Notes under the pieces: generated by a model
The model's input: the letters and a program-made list of their open reading frames with translations, nothing else
Databases searched by the model: none
What the model was told of the DNA's origin: nothing
DNA from: CAZVWV01 sp964631745
Lineage (GTDB): Bacteria; Bdellovibrionota_C; UBA2361; JBGSMV01
Direction of reading: 5' to 3'
Assembly (NCBI GenBank): GCA_964631745.1
Contig: CAZVWV010000104.1
Location: forward strand, 1 to 14,518
DNA: 14,518 bases
Shown here: positions 5,975 through 13,210 of the stretch, in pieces
Layout of the letters: every line of letters starts with the position of its first letter
How positions within the stretch are numbered: position 1 is the stretch's first letter
Program-made: the position numbers and the translations under genes

Positions 5975-6793
5975 ATGAGCAGACGGCCACAGGCAGCGCG
6001 CGAACTGAATTCTTCATTGGCGAAGCTCTTTAAGCCTGTGGTGCGTCTGGCTATGAAGCAGGGGTTGCGCTTCCAAGAGATGCTTGAGTTCCTAAAGCAT
6101 GCCTGCCTTGAGGTAGCTACGGAACAGCTTGAAAGGGCGGGTCAGGCTTCCAATAACAGTAGACTCTCGGTATTAACGGGATTGCAGCGGAAGGAATTAT
6201 CAAAGTTAGCTGCGGTAGAGATTCCTTCGAGTGGCGCAGCAAATTTGTTAAGCCGTATAATCAGTCAGTGGCGCTCGGACTCTAGGTATTTGCGAGCGGG
6301 AAAGCCGCGCCCGCTAACCTTTGAGGGGGCCGACAGTGAGTTTGCGGAACTTGTGCGAAGTGTGAGTGTGGATTTAAACCCCTACACTGTGCTTTTTGGA
6401 TTGGAACAGTCCGGAGATCTCCGAAAGAGCGCAAAGCAAGCCGCGCTTATCAGTAAAGGCTACAACGCCTCGAAGAACGTGCTGGATGGAATGCAGGTCT
6501 TGTTGCAGGATTCTGAAACAATGCACAGCGCCGTTAGTCAGAATCTATTCGAACGGCAAAAAGTTCCGAATCTCCATATTACAACCAGCTACGATAATAT
6601 CTGCCGTAAAGATTTAGCAGCGATTCGACTATGGCTAGTGAAAAAGGGCGCAGCTTTTCATGAAGAGGTGAGAAGTTTTCTAAGCCGGCATGATAAAGAT
6701 TCGAATCAACGACTGTTTGGTGAAGTCGGTGGCGCAAGAGTTTCTGTAACCGCCGTGAGCTTTAGCGAGGAGGGGATAAACGCCGATGAATAA
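5975..6793 (+). CDS. DUF6502 family protein
   Basis: The 272-residue sequence shows the family pattern. The N-terminal helices LAKLFKPVVRLAMKQGLRFQ (about 15-34) lead to NSRLSVLTGLQRKEL (61-75), resembling a helix-turn-helix. The C-terminal region has LHITTSYDNI (200-209), IRLWLVKKGAAFHEEVRSFL (217-236) and VSVTAVSFSEE. No signal peptide or membrane span is present, so it is cytoplasmic. The function of the family is not established; the HTH-like half suggests DNA binding (inference). It begins 5 bases after the previous lipoprotein gene without its own clear Shine-Dalgarno, consistent with translational coupling. Its end overlaps the next lipoprotein start by 8 bases, so the three form one operon. 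Confidence 0.8.
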   Translation: MSRRPQAARELNSSLAKLFKPVVRLAMKQGLRFQEMLEFLKHACLEVATEQLERAGQASNNSRLSVLTGLQRKELSKLAAVEIPSSGAANLLSRIISQWRSDSRYLRAGKPRPLTFEGADSEFAELVRSVSVDLNPYTVLFGLEQSGDLRKSAKQAALISKGYNASKNVLDGMQVLLQDSETMHSAVSQNLFERQKVPNLHITTSYDNICRKDLAAIRLWLVKKGAAFHEEVRSFLSRHDKDSNQRLFGEVGGARVSVTAVSFSEEGINADE

Positions 6794-7034
6794 GCGCTTT
6801 TTGAGGGTCAGTTTAAGCTGCGCGCTCTTGGCTACGGCGGTTCTGTCGGGCTGCGGTGGAGGAAGTTTGGGGACAGGCATCAGGCCTTTTGACGCCAAGA
6901 AGCTTCCGGAAAGAAAAATCGAGTTACCCTGGTTTGGCGGCGAGGACAACCCGTGTGACGAGCGGCAGGGAGAATCGCCTGATAGACAGGGGAAGCGCGA
7001 AAAATGCCGGACTTTTTTGAAAGAGAAGAGCTGA
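6786..7034 (+). CDS. Short lipoprotein of unknown function
   Basis: The 82-aa protein has a basic start (MNKRFLR), a hydrophobic core and the lipobox VLSGC (C23), followed by a Gly/Ser linker. The mature region is Pro/charged and includes IELPWFGGEDNPCDE with one Cys and a Lys/Arg-rich end. GAGGAGG lies about 10 bases upstream of the ATG, inside the DUF6502 gene, and the coding regions overlap by 8 bases. I do not recognise the family. Its place suggests an envelope product that works with the two genes before it. Confidence 0.75.
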   Translation: MNKRFLRVSLSCALLATAVLSGCGGGSLGTGIRPFDAKKLPERKIELPWFGGEDNPCDERQGESPDRQGKREKCRTFLKEKS

Positions 7035-7104
7035 GAAAGCTACTTAAAAGAGTAGCGGCTTAAGCAACCTTAGTATTTAGTACTGTTATTAAGAAGGAAC
7101 CAAT

Positions 7105-7563
7105 ATGCGCAAATGGATAATTTGGATAATCTGGATAGTGCCTCTTGTTCTAACTTCATGCGCGGGCAACCTAGAGCAGCACAGGCCAGAGAAGGGCAGT
7201 GGCGACACTAATTTTACCCTTGGACTAGTGCAACGTGAGATCTCGCCAGGCATGTCGCAAGCTGAGGTGGCATCTGCAATAGGCTCTCCTAATATAGTGA
7301 CGAAAGATGGATCAGGGCAGGAAGTTTGGATATATGACAAGATTGCATCCGTCGCTTCTTTTGAGTCAAAGCACACCAACGCTGGTCTTTTGGGCGGCGT
7401 GGGAGGCTTAGCTGGATCAGTGCTCTTGTTAGGAATTCCAAGCGTTAACTACGATAGTAGTGCGAGTCTTCAAACAAAGAGCGAGCGTACGCTGACAGTT
7501 GTGATTAAGTTCGATTCAAAGAGGCTGGTTCGGGAAGCCAATTATCATTCGAGTCAGTTCTAA
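7105..7563 (+). CDS. SmpA/OmlA (BamE-like) domain lipoprotein
   Basis: The 152-aa protein has a short lipoprotein signal ending VLTSC (C19). Residues about 36-80 form a BamE/SmpA-like fold signature: TLGLVQREISPGMSQAEVAS, then IGSPNIV and the strand EVWIYDK. A Gly/Leu-rich, hydrophobic stretch (94-111, GLLGGVGGLAGSVLLLG) is inserted before the last strands TLTVVIKFDSKRLV. True BamE is shorter and part of the outer-membrane beta-barrel assembly complex. The Gly-rich insertion makes this more likely a BamE-fold relative than BamE itself. AGAAGGA precedes the ATG. A 70-base gap with a small hairpin separates it from the previous operon. Confidence 0.75.
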   Translation: MRKWIIWIIWIVPLVLTSCAGNLEQHRPEKGSGDTNFTLGLVQREISPGMSQAEVASAIGSPNIVTKDGSGQEVWIYDKIASVASFESKHTNAGLLGGVGGLAGSVLLLGIPSVNYDSSASLQTKSERTLTVVIKFDSKRLVREANYHSSQF

Positions 7564-7594
7564 CGGTTAACGTTTCAGCGTTCAGGGGAGGGGT

Positions 7595-7621
7595 ATGATG
7601 TGGTTAGATAGGTCCATATGA
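7595..7621 (+). CDS. Putative 8-codon leader ORF upstream of a lipoprotein gene
   Basis: The strongest ribosome site in this gap, GGGGAGGGG, lies right before ATGATGTGG. This starts an 8-residue peptide (MMWLDRSI) whose TGA overlaps the ATG at 7618 of the next gene in an ATGA junction. The downstream gene has only a weak AGG of its own. Translation of the leader could deliver ribosomes to the lipoprotein start by coupling. Confidence 0.4.
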   Translation: MMWLDRSI

Positions 7622-8124
7622 GAGTCGCTGTTTTGCGCCTAACCTTACTTGGCCTTGCTATGATACTGGGCGGTTGCGCTCCTAGTACGATACAGGCGCC
7701 GCGCTCGCAGCTTGAGACGCGCCAGATGCAGTCTAGGGAATTTCCAACAAAAGCCTCAAAGGAGGTGATGAAAGCCGTGCTGAACGCCTTACAAGATGAG
7801 GGATTTATAATAGATAATGCGGTTTCTGATCTGGGATTAATTTCGGCGCATAGAGAGGAAGATAGCGAGCCGGCGGGTGCTGCGCTCTTTGGCGCAATCT
7901 TGGGCGGACCCGAAGCACGATGGCGAAAGGCAGTTGTCAGGGAAGCGACCGCTAATATCTCAACTTACGGGGAATACACCCGCGTCCGGCTCTCTTTGCA
8001 TGAAAAGGTGCTCGATAATAGAGGCGGAACTCTCAGTACGCAGGAAGTTAGAGATAGTGAAGTGTATCGGCAATTATTTTCAAAAGTAGATAAGAGCATC
8101 TTTTTGCAGGGCGAAGACCTGTAA
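7618..8124 (+). CDS. Lipoprotein of unknown function, 168 aa
   Basis: An N-terminal signal (MRVAVLRLTLLGLAMILGGC) places the lipidated Cys at residue 20. The mature part has REFPTKASKEVMKAVLNALQ (40-59), DEGFIIDNAVSDLGLISAHR (60-79), a small Gly/Ala-rich loop (86-98) and the strand TRVRLSLHEKVLDN, ending in helix-rich VYRQLFSKVDKSIF. The pattern LQDxGFxI...LGLIxAxR occurs in other envelope lipoproteins of unknown function. An in-frame TAG 9 bases upstream fixes the start at 7618. Expression probably depends on the short leader ORF that overlaps its ATG. It follows the BamE-like gene on the same strand by 54 bases and could be co-transcribed with it. Confidence 0.75.
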   Translation: MRVAVLRLTLLGLAMILGGCAPSTIQAPRSQLETRQMQSREFPTKASKEVMKAVLNALQDEGFIIDNAVSDLGLISAHREEDSEPAGAALFGAILGGPEARWRKAVVREATANISTYGEYTRVRLSLHEKVLDNRGGTLSTQEVRDSEVYRQLFSKVDKSIFLQGEDL

Positions 8125-8555
8125 CGCCCTGAGATGTTATCTCTCCAATTTGCTGTCCCGCACTTTTGGCGCTTTTTCCGATTCCTACCATGCGTGTCCG
8201 GTAGAAAGGTGGCGGCGACACTGTAATTTCTTGATTTCAAAAGGAAAAACAGAAATTTGTAGTTGGCGCTATTTGAATTTAACCACGGAGAACACGGAGG
8301 TCACGGAGAGAGAAACCCTCAATGTTTTCTCCGTGTTCGCCGTGGCCTCCGTGGTTAAAGACCCAAATTACAATGTTTCACCGGACAGCGGTGCTGATTT
8401 AAGCAATTAAAAGTAAAACTGCCAATAAATCAAAGACTTGTGCCACGGGCAGATTTCTTGCGCAAGGTCTCTGAGCATATAAGTTTGGAGCTATACCCCT
8501 GATATTTATAGCATGTTTACAAGCACACATATTTTCGGCGACTATCCTTTCTAAT
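8125..8555. other. Intergenic region carrying a palindromic repeat
   Basis: No convincing gene lies here; the open frames run through the palindrome at 8278-8359. An 8-bp perfect inverted repeat, TGTCCGGT (8195-8202) and ACCGGACA (8380-8387), flanks the palindrome, and each arm is followed inward by GAAA/TTTC with one bulged base. This could be a second, eroded MITE-like insertion. Confidence 0.4.
8278..8359. repeat. CTCCGTG-type palindromic repeat, copy 2
   Basis: TTTAACCACGGAG at the left edge is mirrored by CTCCGTGGTTAAA at the right edge. Between them repeated CACGGAG units on the left and CTCCGTG units on the right form imperfect arms of about 35 bases around a short loop near 8315-8322. 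Transcripts would fold into a long hairpin. Confidence 0.8.
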
Positions 8556-8777
8556 ATGACAAATTTCTCGAATTCCGCGCCGTATCTATTATTGATGGCA
8601 GGACTGTCCGCACTCCTCGTCCCAAACCTGGCGCATGCATATATAGATCCGGGCACTGGGAGTATGGCTCTTCAACTGCTGATGGCCGGAATTCTAGGAG
8701 CCCTGTTCACGATTAAATCATACTGGAATGAATTAAAATCTTTTCTGGCGCGAATGTTCCAACGCGGGCCAAAATAA
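8556..8777 (+). CDS. Small DPGTGS membrane protein
   Basis: The 73-aa protein has a signal-like hydrophobic segment (about 10-25) ending NLAHA before Y29, then IDPGTGS (30-36) and a second hydrophobic helix (38-54), followed by a basic amphipathic tail. Short proteins with AY(I/L)DPGTGS before a single membrane helix form a conserved family of unknown function, often beside glycan- or methyltransferase-type genes (from memory). No clear Shine-Dalgarno is seen before the ATG. The gene ends 22 bases before the methyltransferase on the same strand, so joint expression is likely, and a membrane role next to that enzyme is plausible. Confidence 0.75.
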   Translation: MTNFSNSAPYLLLMAGLSALLVPNLAHAYIDPGTGSMALQLLMAGILGALFTIKSYWNELKSFLARMFQRGPK

Positions 8778-8799
8778 CATTTTAGCATCTCTCCTTTAA

Positions 8800-10215
8800 A
8801 TGAGCGTGGAAGCAGAACAAACAGGCGCGCCTTGTATCGAATCCGGGTCGTTTCGAGACCCGAGCGGATTTTTATTCTGGCAAAATGGAACACTCCTTAG
8901 GCAAGTTAACCTGTGCTTTAAGGATCATTACGACTTTTTTATGGAGTCTGGACTTTGTGAAGAGCTTCAAGCTGAGAACTTTCTAATTAAGCACGAGGAA
9001 GTTCCCTCCACCAGCGGCGTTGGCCCCAGTGCTTACAAAACTTTAAAGCCGGAATATTTGCCCTTCATTTCATATCCATACGAGTGGTCATTCTCCCAAT
9101 TGAAGGATGCGGCCTTGCTGACCCTAACTATCCTCGAGAAGGCACTAAATCGAGGAATGATACTTAAGGACGCAACTGCCTTTAATACTCAATTTCGAGG
9201 AACTCAACCAATACTGATCGACACGCTTTCATTTGAGAAGTACCAACCTGGCTTGCCGTGGATAGCCTATAAACAGTTCTGCGAACACTTTCTGGCGCCC
9301 TTAGCCTTGATGTCATACTGCGATATTAGAATGAGTTCCCTGAGCCATCACTATATTAATGGCATACCTCTTGACCTAACCAGTCGCTTGCTACCTCACC
9401 GCACTTGGCTACATCCGACCTTGCTCTTGCACGTTCACTTACACGCTAAGAGTCAGAAGAGCTTTGGGAAGAAACAACTCAAGCCGAAACGTAGCAGTAC
9501 ACAATTTACTTTAAAAGCGCTGCTTGGGTTGGCTGACAACTTACGCAGCGCCGTTACGGCCCTAAAATGGCGCCCGGGTGGAACCGAATGGGGCGAATAC
9601 TATAATGAAACTAACTATTCCTCGCGCGCCATGAGCGTTAAAGAAAAAATGGTTTTGGATTTTGTCACAGAAGCCAATCCCAAACCCAATCAGGTTTGGG
9701 ATCTCGGCGCCAATACCGGATTGTTCAGTAAGGCGGCCGCTAGCACAGGAGCATATGTGATCTCGGCCGACGTCGACCCGGCAGCGGTTGAGAAGAACTA
9801 CCTCTCGGAGAAAGCGGCAAAATCCGATAATATTCTGCCACTACTGATGGACCTTTCAAATCCGTCACCCATGTTAGGCTGGGCCAATGAGGAGCGACGG
9901 TCTCTGCTAAAACGTGGACCGGCCGACCTGGTGCTTGCGCTAGCTCTTATTCATCATTTAGCCATCTCCAACAATGTTCCGCTTGAACGCTTGGCGAATT
10001 TTTTTGCTGAGTGTGGTCGACATTTGGTGATTGAGTTTGTACCGAAAAACGATTCTCAAGTGCAACGTTTACTCTCCTCACGTTCTGATATTTTCCCCAA
10101 CTATACGGAGATGGAATTTGAAAAAGTCTTCTCTGTTTTATTTGCAATCGAGCGCAAGCAGCAAATTGCAGAGTCTAGTCGCATTCTTTATTTGATGAAA
10201 AGACGAGGGCGATAG
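8800..10215 (+). CDS. Class I SAM-dependent methyltransferase with N-terminal kinase-like domain
   Basis: The C-terminal half of the 471 residues is a Rossmann methyltransferase: motif I VWDLGANTGLFS (299-310), the second-strand acid ISADVD (D324), LLMDLSNP (D351), ADLVLALALIHHL (375-387) and the HLVIEFVPK strand (408-416). The N-terminal half has SYPYEWSFSQLKDAALLTL (91-109) and LKDATAFNTQF...PILIDTLSF (122-145). D124, N129 and D141 are spaced like the catalytic-loop Asp/Asn and the DFG Asp of protein kinases, so this half may be a kinase-like fold (inference). The substrate is unknown; homologues are sometimes annotated as nodulation or surface-glycan methyltransferases. No signal peptide is present. 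The ATG has no good ribosome site, so coupling to the small membrane protein upstream is likely. Confidence 0.8.
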   Translation: MSVEAEQTGAPCIESGSFRDPSGFLFWQNGTLLRQVNLCFKDHYDFFMESGLCEELQAENFLIKHEEVPSTSGVGPSAYKTLKPEYLPFISYPYEWSFSQLKDAALLTLTILEKALNRGMILKDATAFNTQFRGTQPILIDTLSFEKYQPGLPWIAYKQFCEHFLAPLALMSYCDIRMSSLSHHYINGIPLDLTSRLLPHRTWLHPTLLLHVHLHAKSQKSFGKKQLKPKRSSTQFTLKALLGLADNLRSAVTALKWRPGGTEWGEYYNETNYSSRAMSVKEKMVLDFVTEANPKPNQVWDLGANTGLFSKAAASTGAYVISADVDPAAVEKNYLSEKAAKSDNILPLLMDLSNPSPMLGWANEERRSLLKRGPADLVLALALIHHLAISNNVPLERLANFFAECGRHLVIEFVPKNDSQVQRLLSSRSDIFPNYTEMEFEKVFSVLFAIERKQQIAESSRILYLMKRRGR

Positions 10216-10289
10216 GTGAAGGTTTCGAAGGTTTGCAACATTACAATCAGTTGGCCTAATAAGTGATGAAAAATTGGCTGAGGTAATGG

Positions 10290-11072
10290 TTACGTAAAGC
10301 GAAACTCTAGCCAAGGTAAGACAATAATGCTTATCAGCTTAATGAGGGTGGTGAACGCCAAAGCCCATTTAGCCCAGCTATAAACCATGTACCAGCGCTC
10401 GGTCGAGCGCATCAATATTTGAACTTTCTTCACAAAAATTACCTCACAAGCGCCGTTGCCTGTGTCGGTGCGATTCAAACTTGTCCGCCTTATTTGCTCA
10501 CTGGCCTTGACTGGATAATAATTGACCAGCAGACCAGTTAACCTAACCTGATCGCCGATATTTACAGAACGAATGGTGTCTTGTACTGCTTTGTCCGCGG
10601 CTATCAAATGATTGTTCGAAAATTGATCGTTTCTAAAATCCTTCAATAAAGAGCCGTCATCGATCTGATAATGACAGCTCCATGGCTCACTCCAGAAATT
10701 AAATTTTCGGTAGATCCCACTGACAACATTATCACCCCAAACTAAACACAAATCTTTTAGATCTACGGAGTCGCTAGTATGATAAATATCCCCTATACCC
10801 GAGATGTTGTTATGTGAAACCACCACGCCGCTTACCAAGTATTCTGCTTGCGGTTGTACGGCGTAGCTTTGGCCTCTATAGTCAAAAGCGAAATTCTCGG
10901 TCCCAGAACGCGATTGTGCCGGATCCTCAAGTAATTCCTCTCTAACCTGGGATGGCGATGGTAGAGCGCCCACTTTTGTCCAGGCAAGAAGCAGGGCTGC
11001 CAGGCTCGCCAAGAGTGCTATGCTCAGCGAGGCCGGTAAGCGTTTAATTGCAATCCTGAGAGCGCAGCTCAT
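10290..11072 (-). CDS. Conserved hypothetical membrane protein, two TM segments
   Basis: The 260 residues have a membrane helix at each end (about 13-35 and 233-255) and a 190-residue region between them that is probably extracytoplasmic. That region carries the conserved-looking blocks YLVSGVVVSHNNISGIGDIY (78-97), LKDLCLVWGDNVVSGIY (105-121), PWSCHY (130-135) and FSNNHLIAADKAV (151-163), then VRLTGLLVNYYPV, suggesting an OB-like strand. Cys109, Cys133 and Cys209 could form disulfides. I recall similar uncharacterised proteobacterial proteins but no function. AGGA lies five bases before the ATG. The gene is divergent from the repeat protein at 11190 and faces the methyltransferase tail to tail. 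Confidence 0.75.
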   Translation of the reverse strand: MSCALRIAIKRLPASLSIALLASLAALLLAWTKVGALPSPSQVREELLEDPAQSRSGTENFAFDYRGQSYAVQPQAEYLVSGVVVSHNNISGIGDIYHTSDSVDLKDLCLVWGDNVVSGIYRKFNFWSEPWSCHYQIDDGSLLKDFRNDQFSNNHLIAADKAVQDTIRSVNIGDQVRLTGLLVNYYPVKASEQIRRTSLNRTDTGNGACEVIFVKKVQILMRSTERWYMVYSWAKWALAFTTLIKLISIIVLPWLEFRFT

Positions 11073-11189
11073 ATATTCCTAAGTCAAAATTCCATACCCT
11101 CAATTAGTGCGAGTATGCCTCACCTCTGGTAGTATCTGTAGATTGAAGTGAGTGCTCAAGTGCCTGATCACGAATTTTTTGGAGATATT

Positions 11190-11813
11190 GTGGCTAAATA
11201 TACTATCGAAATTTTACTAGTCTCTTTGTTGGCGTTTGCTGATTTATCTTTTGCAGCGCAAGGAGATGCTGATGGAGATGGCTTAACCGATAGACGTGAA
11301 CGCTCCCTCGGAACGAACTCTCGTAAACGTGATACCGACGGTGATTATCTTAATGACGGAGATGAGGTAAAGAAGTTCAAGACCAATCCGCGTAAAGTTA
11401 ATTCTGATAGAGATCGGATTCCCGACGGCGACGAGGACGCCAATCGTAACGGCATTCATAACGAAGACGAAGATGACAACTTGGGACGCGACCGCGACCG
11501 TGACGGCGATGGGCTGGACGATGAAGACGAGAATGAGCAGGGATGTAACCGCTCAGATCGCGATAGTGACGACGATGGGATTATTGACGGAAATGATGAT
11601 TCAGATCGGGATGGCATCGATAACGAAGACGAAGATGACAACAGGCGATCGGCATCGAGTAGTTCAAGCAGTTCGGTTGACTCAGAAGACAGCGATGATA
11701 GCTCATCTTCCAGTTCGCAAAATAGTAGCGGAGAATCATCCTCGTCGTCCTCTTCCCACAGTTCCGGATCGTCAAGCTCATCGAGCGGATCTAGCTCGTC
11801 TGATGACGATTAA
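11190..11813 (+). CDS. Exported thrombospondin type-3-like Ca-binding repeat protein with poly-Ser tail
   Basis: I chose the GTG at 11190 because GGAGA lies five bases upstream and the product then begins with a signal peptide (MAKYTIEILLVSLLAFADLS, cleavage near SFA-AQG). The frame could extend to a GTG at 11148, but that adds a charged N-terminus. After cleavage come about seven 12-13-residue acidic repeats of the type DxDxDGxxDxxE (DADGDGLTDRRE, DTDGDYLNDGDE, DSDRDGIDNEDE and others), matching TSP3/EF-hand-like calcium loops. The last 50 residues are almost only Ser with Asp/Glu/Gly. There is no LPXTG, PEP-CTERM or C-terminal membrane helix. A secreted or surface Ca-binding protein is likely; the Ser tail may be a linker without the domain it usually joins. 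Confidence 0.75.
   Translation: MAKYTIEILLVSLLAFADLSFAAQGDADGDGLTDRRERSLGTNSRKRDTDGDYLNDGDEVKKFKTNPRKVNSDRDRIPDGDEDANRNGIHNEDEDDNLGRDRDRDGDGLDDEDENEQGCNRSDRDSDDDGIIDGNDDSDRDGIDNEDEDDNRRSASSSSSSSVDSEDSDDSSSSSSQNSSGESSSSSSSHSSGSSSSSSGSSSSDDD
11458..11642 (+). repeat. 23-bp direct repeat pair inside the TSP3-like gene
   Basis: The same 23 bases, beginning ATAACGAAGACGAAG, occur at 11458-11480 and 11620-11642 and encode the NEDEDDN segment each time. The identity at the DNA level points to a fairly recent internal duplication or recombination tract within the gene. Confidence 0.7.
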
Positions 11814-11844
11814 TTAGTAGGGGAACGCATTTTTTTGTACGCGC

Positions 11845-12309
11845 TCACGACAGTACCATCATCAAGCGCTCCTCCAACCGCTGCATGCGAAGCGCTTCCT
11901 TCTTGGGCACGCGCTCGTGATCATATCCCAAAAGATGCAAGAAGCCATGAATCAAGAGCCGCAAGACTTCACTCTTAAGCGGCACGCCGTATTCAAGGGC
12001 TTGGCGTTTGGCGGTATCAAGTGAAATGACAAGATCGCCAAGTGAGCTCATGGGCAGGGCAGGGGAGTTGCCTGGGAAAGAGAGCACGTCCGTAGCTTTA
12101 TCTTTCTTGCGATACTGTTTGTTGAGTTTGCGGATTTCGCGATCGTTTGTAATTAAAACGCTGATCTCTCTAAAATGCTTGGGCACTTTAGATATTAGTG
12201 CGGAGTAGAGATTCCTTAGCTGTCTCCTAACCCATACTTCTGTGAGAACGCTTGATGTGCTGCGAAAAAGCACATGCACTTTGAAATTCGATCGCTGCTT
12301 GGCCATCAT
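11845..12309 (-). CDS. ybeY: Endoribonuclease YbeY
   Basis: The 154-aa length fits YbeY, the single-strand-specific metal-dependent endoribonuclease involved in 16S rRNA 3'-end maturation and ribosome quality control. The C-terminal zinc-site motif HGFLHLLGYDH (H121, H125, H131) is intact. Upstream blocks are also typical: ISVLITNDREIRKLNKQYR (49-67) and KATDVLSFPG (71-80), then GDLVISLDTA. The first two Met codons (12309 and 12306) are both possible and neither has a visible Shine-Dalgarno. The usual neighbours, a PhoH-like ATPase and a CorC-type protein, are not in this window, so the gene stands alone between unrelated genes. It is convergent with the TSP3-like gene, about 31 bases apart. 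Confidence 0.92.
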   Translation of the reverse strand: MMAKQRSNFKVHVLFRSTSSVLTEVWVRRQLRNLYSALISKVPKHFREISVLITNDREIRKLNKQYRKKDKATDVLSFPGNSPALPMSSLGDLVISLDTAKRQALEYGVPLKSEVLRLLIHGFLHLLGYDHERVPKKEALRMQRLEERLMMVLS

Positions 12310-12478
12310 TTAGAGTTAAGACTAGGGAATTCGGATATGCCTTGCAAGAGCAATAGAATCCACTAGGCGACCTCAGGGTGGGGAGGGATCAATAGATTGA
12401 GCCGGCAGGGATTTGCAACAAACGGCCTCGCGACAAGGGGCTAACTCTTTCGGTGGTAGTCAGCACCCGAGCATACTT

Positions 12479-12889
12479 TCAGGCAGCAACCATTTCCTTC
12501 ACAAATTTAACAGATCTCTTTGCGAAACCCATTGCCTGTTCGGCATCACGCTTCGAATAGAATTCGCTCGGTGTTAAATCTTCTGTCCCGTAAAAGGCCA
12601 GCTCCCGATCGCGCCTTAGTTCACGCGAGACTGCAATCAGATCGTCCAATCCGGGCTGGAGCTTCTTCCCCACTCGATCTCTTAGCTCTGTCAACTGCGC
12701 TCCCACGTCGTGAACACGCGCCGGCTCCGCCCCCAAGAAACGAATGAGAGCCTTGCCAACTAGTTCGACGACCTCCTGACTTTCACCCACCACATCTGCG
12801 AAGGCTCCCTGTGCAAAAAGAGTCTCAAGCGCTTTAAGTCGCATAGAACCGCGCTTGACGTGATCATCTATTAACGATCGATTCTTCAT
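12479..12889 (-). CDS. HEPN-domain protein, partner of a nucleotidyltransferase
   Basis: The 136 residues are nearly all helical and follow the pattern of HEPN proteins of HEPN/MNT modules: an opening SLIDDHVKRGSMRLKALETL (5-24), the helix ADVVGESQEVVELVGKALIR (31-50), then GAEPARVHDVG (53-63, H60) and AISRELRRDRELAFYG. A canonical RX4-6H RNase motif is not obvious, so nuclease activity cannot be claimed; in related pairs the HEPN subunit is the toxin and the nucleotidyltransferase inactivates it. The start overlaps the end of the nucleotidyltransferase gene by 26 bases. The gene looks full length although its partner is truncated. Confidence 0.75.
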   Translation of the reverse strand: MKNRSLIDDHVKRGSMRLKALETLFAQGAFADVVGESQEVVELVGKALIRFLGAEPARVHDVGAQLTELRDRVGKKLQPGLDDLIAVSRELRRDRELAFYGTEDLTPSEFYSKRDAEQAMGFAKRSVKFVKEMVAA

Positions 12890-13154
12890 ATTTGACCCAA
12901 TAACCTTGCCCGTGAGTAATTCTTCTAACTACCTTACCGGCAGTGATTAGCGCCTTAAACCCGCGCAACGTACTAGCGATGCGCATGGAAGGATCGTGCA
13001 AGATGATACCATCCAACGCGCACTCCAACCACAAAGAACCGCCCGCATTTTCATCTTTGGGAAGAGTTGCAAAATGGACCGAAATACGATCGTCGCTGCT
13101 CCCCTGCCATCGTCTGTAAAGTTCTCGCCGGATTGGAACTGAGGGCTCAAGCAC
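12864..13154 (-). CDS. MNT-type nucleotidyltransferase, N-terminally truncated
   Basis: From a GTG at 13154 the 96 residues read LEPSVPIRRELYRRWQG, ISVHFATLP, GSLWLECALDGIILHDPS (39-56) and VRRITHGQGYWVKYEE. This is the C-terminal part of a minimal nucleotidyltransferase of the kind paired with HEPN proteins. The same frame continues upstream as SGIAVVLFKAEGSEVRRI to about 13210, directly after the in-frame stop of the HNH gene. IAVVLF looks like the strand after the catalytic SDxD, but the GSxxxGxxxxxSDxD core itself is missing. The gene has probably lost about 50 N-terminal residues at the HNH junction and cannot be a working transferase. An ORF is still translatable from the GTG, with CGGAGG upstream. 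Confidence 0.65.
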   Translation of the reverse strand: MLEPSVPIRRELYRRWQGSSDDRISVHFATLPKDENAGGSLWLECALDGIILHDPSMRIASTLRGFKALITAGKVVRRITHGQGYWVKYEESIVNR

Positions 13155-13210
13155 GATCCTCCGGACTTCTGAGCCTTCTGCTTTAAAGAGAACAACAGCT
13201 ATTCCACTTT

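Noticed and set aside
7035..7060. Hairpin GCTACT/AGTAGC after the second lipoprotein as an intrinsic terminator
   Set aside because: The stem is only 6 bp and no T-run follows it on the plus strand.
8150..8410. Plus-strand 86-codon open frame in the gap after the lipoprotein
   Set aside because: It runs straight through the CTCCGTG palindrome, whose repeats explain the open frame.
11456..11641. Minus-strand poly-Ser open frame
   Set aside because: It is the antisense shadow of the Asp-rich repeats in the exported Ca-binding-type gene.
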